Source of the DNA: an uncultured Collinsella sp.
GTDB taxonomy: Bacteria > Actinomycetota > Coriobacteriia > Coriobacteriales > Coriobacteriaceae
Assembly: GCA_959596505.1 (NCBI GenBank)
Contig: CAUFWM010000047.1
Span: forward strand, 1 to 10,672
Reading direction: 5' to 3'
DNA length: 10,672 nt
Shown: positions 6,193-10,672 of the stretch, in pieces
Layout of the letters: every line of letters starts with the position of its first letter
Position numbering within the stretch: position 1 is the first letter of the stretch
Made by a program: the position numbers and the translations under genes
The notes under the pieces: generated by a model
Databases searched by the model: none
Told to the model about the DNA's origin: nothing
Seen by the model: only the letters and a program-made list of their open reading frames with translations

Positions 6193-7053
6193 TTACTTGA
6201 TGCTGTACTTAGCCATGAGGGCGTCGACGGTACCGTCATCGGTCAGGTCCTTGATGGCCTGGTTGATGTCGTCCTTGAGCTTGGTGTTGCCCTGGTTGAT
6301 GGCGATGGCGTACTCTTCGCCGGTGCTGACCTGCTTGATGGTCTGGCAAGTGTTGAACTGCTCGGCGGTCAGCTGGCTGGCGACGGAGCGGTTGGTGACT
6401 ACGGCGTCGCCCTTATCGGACTGCAGGGCGCTGAAGCACTCAGTAGCGTCCTTGTAGGGAACGATCTTAGCCTTGGGGAAGTTCTCCTGGGCAAAGGCCT
6501 CAGCGGTTGAGCCAGACTGGACGATGATGGTAGCGTCGGCGTTGTTGAGCTTCTCGCTGTAGTTGTCGGCCGTGATGTCGGTGTTATCAACCTTGGTCAC
6601 GATAGCCTGATCGTCCATGTAGTAGGAGTCGGAGAAAGCGACTTCCTTCTCGCGCTCGGGCGTGTTGGTGATAGCCGCGATGGAGACGTCATACTTGGCG
6701 CCCGAGGCAACGCCCGGAACCAGCGTGTCGAAGTCATTGTTGACATACTCGACATCCAGGCCCAGCTTGTCGGCGATAGCCTTGATGAGCTCAAGGTCAA
6801 AGCCCTGATAGTCGCCGTTGCCGTCCTTATACTCAAACGGAGCGTATTCGGCAGAGGTGCCGACGGTCAGCGTACCGTCCTTGACGAGCGCGTACTCCTT
6901 GGAGCCGTCGACCTTCTCGACCTTCACGTCGTCAGAGCCGTTGGAACCGGCATCGGAACCAGAGGTGGCGTTGGACGAGCCGCAGCCCGTCAGAGCGAGG
7001 GCGAGCGCCATAGCACCCGTGGCGGCAAATGCGCCAAGCTTCTTCAGCTTCAT
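6193..7053 (-). CDS. Amino-acid ABC transporter substrate-binding lipoprotein (SBP_bac_3 family)
   Basis: A 286-residue surface lipoprotein that captures the amino acid for the importer. The signal peptide MKLKKLGAFAATGAMALALA ends in the lipobox LTGC (21-24), so C24 would be lipidated, followed by a Ser/Gly/Asp linker. The family-3 solute-binding fold starts at LTVGTSAEYAPFEYKD (62-77), continues with YQGFDLELIKAIADKLGL, and has the ligand-carboxylate Arg in ITNTPEREKEVAFS (R134). The second-lobe motif VQSGSTAE is at 178-185. The Asp that usually binds the ligand amino group is Asn here (N221 in DAVVTNRSVA). The ATG at 7053 follows GGAAGGAG with 7 nt spacing; in-frame upstream starts would spoil the signal peptide. 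It is first in the operon, behind its own promoter. The substrate is unknown. Confidence 0.94.
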   Translation of the reverse strand: MKLKKLGAFAATGAMALALALTGCGSSNATSGSDAGSNGSDDVKVEKVDGSKEYALVKDGTLTVGTSAEYAPFEYKDGNGDYQGFDLELIKAIADKLGLDVEYVNNDFDTLVPGVASGAKYDVSIAAITNTPEREKEVAFSDSYYMDDQAIVTKVDNTDITADNYSEKLNNADATIIVQSGSTAEAFAQENFPKAKIVPYKDATECFSALQSDKGDAVVTNRSVASQLTAEQFNTCQTIKQVSTGEEYAIAINQGNTKLKDDINQAIKDLTDDGTVDALMAKYSIK

Positions 7054-7071
7054 AATCAGTCTCCTTCCGGT

Positions 7072-7093
7072 GACCTCGTTTGATTCAGAGGTC
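7072..7093 (-). promoter_or_regulatory. Small hairpin in the 5' leader of the lipoprotein mRNA
   Basis: GACCTC (7072-7077) and GAGGTC (7088-7093) pair around a 10-nt loop, immediately upstream of the ribosome binding site GGAAGGAG. It may affect mRNA stability or ribosome access. It is short and does not resemble a known riboswitch. Confidence 0.35.
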
Positions 7094-7110
7094 TGCAAAA
7101 ACTGTTGGTT

Positions 7111-7139
7111 ATTATGCACCCGCTTGGAAGAATCTGCAA
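7111..7139 (-). promoter_or_regulatory. Promoter of the amino-acid ABC transporter operon
   Basis: On the - strand TTGCAG (7139-7134) and CATAAT (7116-7111) are separated by exactly 17 bp, giving a start near 7104 and a leader of about 50 nt. A near-palindrome, CAATTAG-AAAA-CTGATTG (7137-7154), covers the upstream half of the -35 and is a candidate operator. There is no terminator between nfo (stop 7201-7203) and this promoter, so some read-through from nfo is possible. Confidence 0.65.
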
Positions 7140-7200
7140 TTAGAAAACTGATTGAAACAAACCCATAACGTGAATGAAGCACTCCACTTTATGGCAACCA

Positions 7201-8067
7201 TTACTGCTGCAACGACCTTAACAGTTTGATTTCAGCCGCATAACCTGCAAGTTCGTTCGGTGTCTCCAAAATGAATGGCAATGCGCGCAAGCGGCCATTC
7301 GATACAATATTCTGCATAACTCGCATACCGCCGCCAAATTCTTCACTACCCAGGTAGCCCTTACCGATGCACTCGTGGCGATCCTTGTGGGCGCCGCAGG
7401 GGTTCTTGGAATCATTGATATGCACAGCGCGCAGGCGCTCGATACCCACCACCCGATCAAACTCGTCGAGCATGCCGTCAAGATCGTGGACGATGTCATA
7501 GCCAGCATCATTCACATGGCAGGTGTCCAGGCAAACGCCCAGCTTGCCCGAAAGCTCAGGACGCTTGTCGCAAACGCCCTCGATGATGAGCGCCAGCTCC
7601 TCAAAGCTGCGGCCCACCTCGGTGCCCTTGCCGGCCATGGTCTCGAGCAGCACCGTCGTCTGCTGGCCCTCAAACATCACCTTGCACAGAGTTTCGACGA
7701 TCATCTGAATGCCAGCGTCGGAGCCCTGCCCCACATGCGCACCGGGATGGAAGTTGTAGTAGTTGCCGGGCAGTGCCTCCATGCGCCGCAGGTCCTCTGC
7801 CATGGCCTCCAGGGCAAACTCGCGCGCCCGCTCTTTGGCCGAGCAGGGGTTATAGGTATACGGAGCATGAGCCACGAGCGGACCAAAATCGTTTTGCTCC
7901 ATAAGCTCGCGCAGGGCTGCCACGTCATCCATGTCAAGGTCTTTCGCCTTGCCGCCGCGCGGGTTGCGCGTAAAGAATGCAAAGGTATTGGCGCCAATGG
8001 ACAGCGCCGTCTCCCCCATCGCCCGATAGCCCTTCGTCGTGGATAGGTGACACCCGATCGTCAGCAT
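7201..8067 (-). CDS. nfo: Endonuclease IV (apurinic/apyrimidinic endonuclease)
   Basis: A 288-residue AP endonuclease of base-excision repair. It cleaves the DNA backbone 5' to abasic sites and removes blocked 3' ends, using a trinuclear zinc site. All nine metal ligands of the family can be placed: H67 (VAHAPY), H107 (NFHPGAH), E142 (LLETMAG), D181 and H184 (CLDTCHVNDAGYD), H216 (VHINDSKN), D229 and H231 (HKDRHECIGKG), and E268 (ILETP). The length matches the usual 280-290. ATG 8067 is chosen because it gives the canonical N-terminus (IGCHLSTTKG), with GAGGGGGAG upstream. The structured repeat at 8088-8150 lies just before its ribosome binding site. No clear promoter of its own was found, so it may be read from the aldo/keto reductase gene. 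Confidence 0.96.
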   Translation of the reverse strand: MLTIGCHLSTTKGYRAMGETALSIGANTFAFFTRNPRGGKAKDLDMDDVAALRELMEQNDFGPLVAHAPYTYNPCSAKERAREFALEAMAEDLRRMEALPGNYYNFHPGAHVGQGSDAGIQMIVETLCKVMFEGQQTTVLLETMAGKGTEVGRSFEELALIIEGVCDKRPELSGKLGVCLDTCHVNDAGYDIVHDLDGMLDEFDRVVGIERLRAVHINDSKNPCGAHKDRHECIGKGYLGSEEFGGGMRVMQNIVSNGRLRALPFILETPNELAGYAAEIKLLRSLQQ

Positions 8068-8087
8068 CCCCAGCTCCCCCTCATCTG

Positions 8088-8150
8088 TTGCGGTGAAATA
8101 GTTCCTGTCGATGCCCTATTCTGCCGCAAACAGGAACTATTCCACCGCAA
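8088..8150. repeat. 63-bp intergenic repeat: inverted repeat with a third internal unit
   Basis: The arms 8088-8108 and 8130-8150 are reverse complements at 20 of 21 positions, separated by 21 nt. A 14-bp unit occurs three times: TTGCGGTGAAATAG on + (8088-8101), and on - TTGCGGCAGAATAG (8129-8116) and TTGCGGTGGAATAG (8150-8137). No T run follows on either strand, so it is not a simple terminator. It fills the 95-bp gap between two same-strand genes and resembles the palindrome at 21-74 in size and in its ACAGG-plus-AT-rich arms. A mobile REP/MITE-type element or an operator array are the two readings. Confidence 0.75.
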
Positions 8151-8162
8151 GTTATAAAAGGG

Positions 8163-9353
8163 TCATGAGGAGCGCGTTTTGCCGAAGGCCTTAAGCGCCG
8201 CCGTCACGGGGCCGGGCTGAAAACGGCGGCGTACGGCGTCCAAGCGCCCGGGGATATCGATGTGCTGCGGACAATGCCGCGCGCATTTGCCGCATTTGAC
8301 GCAATTGCTCACCAACTTGGGCTCGCTTGTGCGCACCGCGCTCGCCGTAAAGTACTGCGATAGACCCGTAAACCAGCTGTGCGCATAGCTTGCGTTGTAG
8401 GCGGCAAAACACCCAGGGATATTGATGCCTTTAGGGCACGGCATGCAATAGCCACATCCCGTGCAGGGCACGCGATTCGATTTTTCAAACTCCGTCAGCA
8501 CGTGCGCGATGGCATCGAGCTGAGTAGCTGTCATCGAATCCGGCAGGGCTCGGTCAGCCAGCGCCGCGTTCTCATCCACTTGCGCGGTATCGGTCATACC
8601 CGAAAGCAGCATCGTCACCTGAGGATGATTCCACACCCACGAAAGCCCCCAGGCGGCAGGAGTGCGCAAATGCGGGTCACGGGCGCCATCGAGCACGGCG
8701 CGGGCCCGCGGCGGTAACTTGCCCGCTAGACGACCGCCCAGCAGCGGCTCCATCACAAACACCGCGAGCCCGCGCTCCGCAGCCGCCATGAGCCCTGCCG
8801 TTCCCGCTTGGTAGCGCTCGCCGGCATAGTTGTACTGGATCTGGCAAAAATCCCAATCGTACGCGTCAAGCATCGTCAGAAAATCCGCCGCGCTGCCGTG
8901 ATACGAAAAACCAATCTGGCGAATGCGCCCCGCCGCCTTTTGACGCGCAATCCAGTCCTCGATGCCCAGCGCCACCACACGTTCCCACTGAGCGGGCGAG
9001 GTGATGTTGTGCATAAGGTAATAGTCGATATGGTCGGTCCGCAGCCGACGCAGCTGCTCATCAAAGAAACGGTCGAAATCCCCCGTGCATACACACGAGG
9101 CGTGCGGCAACTTAGTCGCCAGCAACACCCGGTCGCGCAGCCCCAAGCGCTCAAGTGAGGCGCCCACGCACACCTCATTACCGGGATAGAGGTACGCGGT
9201 ATCCAGATAATTAATCCCCTGCTCCACCGCACGGGAGATGATGGCATCGGCTGTCTTCGCATCCGGATGGCCCGGCGCACCGGGAAACCTCATACAGCCC
9301 AGGCCCAGAGCAGATATTCGGTTACCACTTTTGGAGTCAACGCGGTATTGCAC
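8163..9353 (-). CDS. Aldo/keto reductase with C-terminal 2x[4Fe-4S] domain
   Basis: A 396-residue oxidoreductase. Residues 1-285 are an aldo/keto reductase barrel with the catalytic tetrad D51, Y56 (YLDTAYLYPGNE), K81 (LLATKLP) and H115 (YYLMHNI). ISALGLGCMRFP is the usual N-terminal motif. Residues 297-361 carry two iron-sulfur motifs, CTGCGYCMPCP and CVKCGKCARHCP, separated by a helical stretch, as in the ferredoxin-type AKRs of anaerobes. It probably couples NAD(P)H-dependent carbonyl chemistry to cluster electron transfer; the substrate is unknown. The GTG at 9353 is preferred because AAGGGAGG precedes it and it gives the family-typical MQYR start; an ATG at 9371 is possible. It lies upstream of nfo and divergent from the cyclase remnant. 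A weak promoter is at 9440-9469. Confidence 0.92.
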   Translation of the reverse strand: MQYRVDSKSGNRISALGLGCMRFPGAPGHPDAKTADAIISRAVEQGINYLDTAYLYPGNEVCVGASLERLGLRDRVLLATKLPHASCVCTGDFDRFFDEQLRRLRTDHIDYYLMHNITSPAQWERVVALGIEDWIARQKAAGRIRQIGFSYHGSAADFLTMLDAYDWDFCQIQYNYAGERYQAGTAGLMAAAERGLAVFVMEPLLGGRLAGKLPPRARAVLDGARDPHLRTPAAWGLSWVWNHPQVTMLLSGMTDTAQVDENAALADRALPDSMTATQLDAIAHVLTEFEKSNRVPCTGCGYCMPCPKGINIPGCFAAYNASYAHSWFTGLSQYFTASAVRTSEPKLVSNCVKCGKCARHCPQHIDIPGRLDAVRRRFQPGPVTAALKAFGKTRSS

Positions 9354-9439
9354 GGACCCTCCCTTCGCCATCAGCGCTCGGCAAGGCGAAACACAATGGT
9401 CACGCGGCCGAAACATCGTGGAATCGCAATCGAGAACGT

Positions 9440-9469
9440 ATCGTAACGCAGCAGAAATCGAGCTGTCAC
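9440..9469 (-). promoter_or_regulatory. Possible promoter for the aldo/keto reductase gene
   Basis: On the - strand GTGACA (9469-9464), an 18-bp spacer and TACGAT (9445-9440) form a moderate sigma70-like match, giving a leader of roughly 80 nt before GTG 9353. The -10 matches at only 4 of 6 positions. No better candidate was found in the divergent interval 9354-9515. Confidence 0.3.
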
Positions 9470-9515
9470 GGCACCGCATTAACATCAGCAAAAAGCCCGA
9501 TGAAAGGAGCCACCC

Positions 9516-9635
9516 ATGCCCGCGCTCGACCTTTGGAACCTCGCATCCCAGCTCAAAAGTACCGATTATCGCTGGGTTGACCTCACCCACACGCTCTCGT
9601 GCGACACCCCGCACTGGTTTGGCTTTGAGCCGTGA
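9516..9635 (+). pseudogene. 5' remnant of a cyclase-family (kynurenine formamidase-like) gene
   Basis: A 39-codon reading frame beginning MPALDLWNLASQLKSTDYRW and ending TLSCDTPHWFGFEP, then TGA. VDLTHTLSCDTPHWFG matches the opening strand of the cyclase family (metal-dependent hydrolases including kynurenine formamidase), where D-L-T-H and the following Pro-rich turn are conserved. The family is normally about 200-260 residues. The HxGTHxD metal site and everything after it are missing, and no frame downstream continues the homology. The ribosome binding site is intact (GAAAGGAG at 9503-9510, 5 nt before the ATG). The break falls close to 9632, after which the sequence changes character. It is most likely a deletion or replacement remnant; a genuine 39-residue peptide is possible but less likely. 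Confidence 0.7.
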
Positions 9636-9715
9636 GTTCCCATGCGTTTGTTTTTCTAAATACGGCTATCCGGCACACGCAACATGCTCCGGCAACACCA
9701 GAGTTGAGGCTAACT

Positions 9716-9916
9716 TTAAGACCCCACGATCTCGTCCTCATCATCGCGACAAAGGACGACGCCGGCGCTTCCCAGCGCAGCGACAGCAATCAGAGCCCCC
9801 ACAACGACAGGAGCAGCTCCGCACGAGCCCTGCATGCCCGCGACAAGCGCGGCCGTAGGACCAAGACAACCCAGTGCAAGTGCGACGGCGGCAATAGCGA
9901 TATCTCGAGCGTTCAT
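9716..9916 (-). CDS. Small two-helix membrane protein, unknown function
   Basis: A 66-residue protein with two hydrophobic segments, DIAIAAVALALGCLGPTAALVAG (about 5-27) and APVVVGALIAVAALGSAGVVLC (about 35-56), and an acidic tail RDDEDEIVGS. The likely topology is a hairpin with both ends on the same side. The ATG at 9916 is well supported by GGAGGAAG upstream; an in-frame extension towards 9985 lacks a site and has no membrane logic. No family is recognised. It stands alone between the cyclase remnant and the terminator of the next gene, with no clear promoter and no terminator found downstream. The Ala/Val/Gly richness is typical of a real small membrane protein, but chance coding in GC-rich DNA cannot be fully excluded. 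Confidence 0.6.
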   Translation of the reverse strand: MNARDIAIAAVALALGCLGPTAALVAGMQGSCGAAPVVVGALIAVAALGSAGVVLCRDDEDEIVGS

Positions 9917-10023
9917 GGGACCACTTCCTCCACGGGAAAGACCTTGCTTCTCATGACTTAGTGTGCCCCGCGCCCATATGCCCAACGTAGTGCCACGGTA
10001 AGGGCTCTGTTAACCCAAGCGCA

Positions 10024-10072
10024 TATATAAAACAGGCGCCTTTACGTTGCCCGAAAGCTCGGTAAAGACGCC
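10024..10072 (-). terminator. Rho-independent terminator of the cell-wall protein gene
   Basis: On the - strand GGCGTCTTTAC (10072-10062) pairs with GTAAAGGCGCC (10045-10035), an 11-bp stem with one G-U pair and a 16-nt loop. TGTTTTATATAT follows. It begins about 30 bp after the stop codon at 10103-10105. The remaining interval 9917-10023 shows no other convincing feature. Confidence 0.7.
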
Positions 10073-10102
10073 CGTCAGTCGCATCAAATCGGTGCCGAAA
10101 GA

Positions 10103-10672
10103 TTACCAACCGGTGTAGTAATCGGTAGTTCCGGCTGCGCAGCCCGAATCGTAGACCTTGCACTCGCCCTTAGAGCCCGTAAAAGTCGAGCCCTGGGCCT
10201 TATCGCCCGCAGCCACGACGTAGTAGCCGTCAGAATCACGCCAAAAGCCCTCGGAATCCTGCGTCCACTCGCCCGTGCGGTGATGGTACAACACATTGCT
10301 GCTGTAGTAGGTCTCACGGCGGCCATTGTAGTTGTTAACGCCACCGGAGCGCGTCAGGCCCGAGCCGTTCGCATAGAAAGCAGCGGCAACGTAAGACGAA
10401 CCGTAACCGGCGTTGTAATACGAAGCCTGAGCGGCCGCGGCCGCGGCCTCGGCGGCCTCAAGCTCAAGCGCCTCGCGCTTAGCATCCTCGAGCGTGGCGC
10501 GCAACTTATCGAGCCCGGTCGACTTGGCGTCGACCTCCTCCATCGTCAAAAGGCTGCCCGTGCCGTCAATGCACTCATTAAGCACGGCACGCTCGTCATC
10601 GGTGGCGTAGTCGCCATACATGTTCATGATAATTTGGGCGCGAACTTCCAAAGAGTCGCGCTTGGCCTCCAT
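10103..10672 (-). CDS. Secreted coiled-coil cell-wall protein, C-terminal part (runs off the window)
   Basis: 189 residues are visible. The gene probably continues beyond 10672: the first visible residue is Met, but there is no signal peptide and the sequence starts inside a coiled coil. Residues 1-75 (RDSLEVRAQIIMNMYGDYATD, then DKLRATLEDAKREALELEAAEAAAAAAQ) resemble the helical coiled-coil region of PcsB/CwlO-type peptidoglycan-hydrolase partners. A Tyr/Asn/Gly/Ser-rich linker follows (about 83-125). The C-terminal domain, GYYVVAAGDKAQGSTF to CKVYDSGCAAGTTDYYTGW (about 148-189), resembles a small double-psi barrel-like module found at the end of clostridial envelope proteins, with the conserved YDSGCAxGxxDxYTxW ending. 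No catalytic NlpC/P60 or CHAP motif is visible. A surface location is inferred. Its terminator is at 10024-10072. Confidence 0.72.
   Translation of the reverse strand: MEAKRDSLEVRAQIIMNMYGDYATDDERAVLNECIDGTGSLLTMEEVDAKSTGLDKLRATLEDAKREALELEAAEAAAAAAQASYYNAGYGSSYVAAAFYANGSGLTRSGGVNNYNGRRETYYSSNVLYHHRTGEWTQDSEGFWRDSDGYYVVAAGDKAQGSTFTGSKGECKVYDSGCAAGTTDYYTGW

Noticed and set aside
6078..6239. Permease start at ATG 6239
   Set aside because: It would overlap the lipoprotein gene and its downstream stem-loop and would precede the signal peptide with about 54 Arg/Pro-rich residues. TTG 6077 has a ribosome binding site at the right place.
7054..7200. ArgR box, T-box or riboswitch in the transporter leader
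   Set aside because: No adequate match to an ARG box, no T-box core and no riboswitch consensus; only a 6-bp hairpin and an AT-rich palindrome are visible.
9354..9614. Long N-terminal extension of the aldo/keto reductase
   Set aside because: The in-frame region up to 9614 runs antisense through the cyclase remnant and the divergent intergenic region, with no ribosome binding site and no family homology before MQYR.
10431..10460. GCGGCC-rich repeat suggestive of a microsatellite or regulatory GC tract
   Set aside because: It encodes the poly-Ala stretch of the coiled coil, and Ala codons explain it.
1..10672. CRISPR array, tRNA, rRNA or insertion sequence
   Set aside because: No regularly spaced repeats, cloverleaf, rRNA sequence or transposase were found on either strand.

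Overview
The window looks like chromosomal DNA of a Gram-positive, fairly GC-rich anaerobe. The protein style points to the Coriobacteriia, most likely Collinsella or a close relative. The clues are a Y-family polymerase coupled to a YolD-like protein, a DUF3793 protein beside a flavodoxin, a long fused amino-acid permease, and an aldo/keto reductase with a 2x[4Fe-4S] tail. The taxonomic call comes from recall of protein families, not from a search. No rRNA, tRNA, CRISPR array, insertion sequence or phage module was seen.

Layout. Positions 1-160 hold a long palindrome, a near-consensus sigma70 promoter and a strong LexA-like operator with a weaker second one 17 bp downstream. These precede a translationally coupled pair on +: a UvrX/UmuC-type Y-family DNA polymerase (161-1666) and a YolD-like protein (1659-2084). 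This reads as an SOS-induced translesion cassette. Facing it on - is a membrane-anchored heavy-metal-associated (HMA) protein (2111-2494), with a CsoR-like palindrome in its promoter region, which suggests copper control. Divergent from that, a promoter drives a DUF3793 protein (2669-3373) and a short-chain flavodoxin (3419-3838). A perfect 15-bp bidirectional terminator closes this block.

The middle of the window (3954-7053, - strand) is a polar amino-acid ABC importer operon transcribed lipoprotein, permease, ATPase. It has its own promoter at 7111-7139, a palindrome over the -35 and an intercistronic stem-loop after the lipoprotein gene. The permease is unusual: its predicted mature form starts with a roughly 160-residue exported domain. 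Upstream on the same strand are endonuclease IV (nfo, 7201-8067), a 63-bp repeat carrying three copies of a 14-bp unit (8088-8150), and an aldo/keto reductase with two iron-sulfur motifs (8163-9353).

The right end looks eroded. A 39-codon 5' remnant of a cyclase-family gene (9516-9635) has an intact ribosome binding site but no body. It is followed by an orphan 66-residue two-helix membrane protein (9716-9916, -), a terminator (10024-10072), and the C-terminal part of a secreted coiled-coil cell-wall protein that runs off the window edge (10103-10672, -).

The most interesting items are the LexA-controlled polymerase/YolD cassette, the permease with an uncharacterised exported domain, the metal-regulator-like sites near 2530 and 2640, the two structured intergenic repeats, and the SBP whose usual ligand-binding Asp is Asn.
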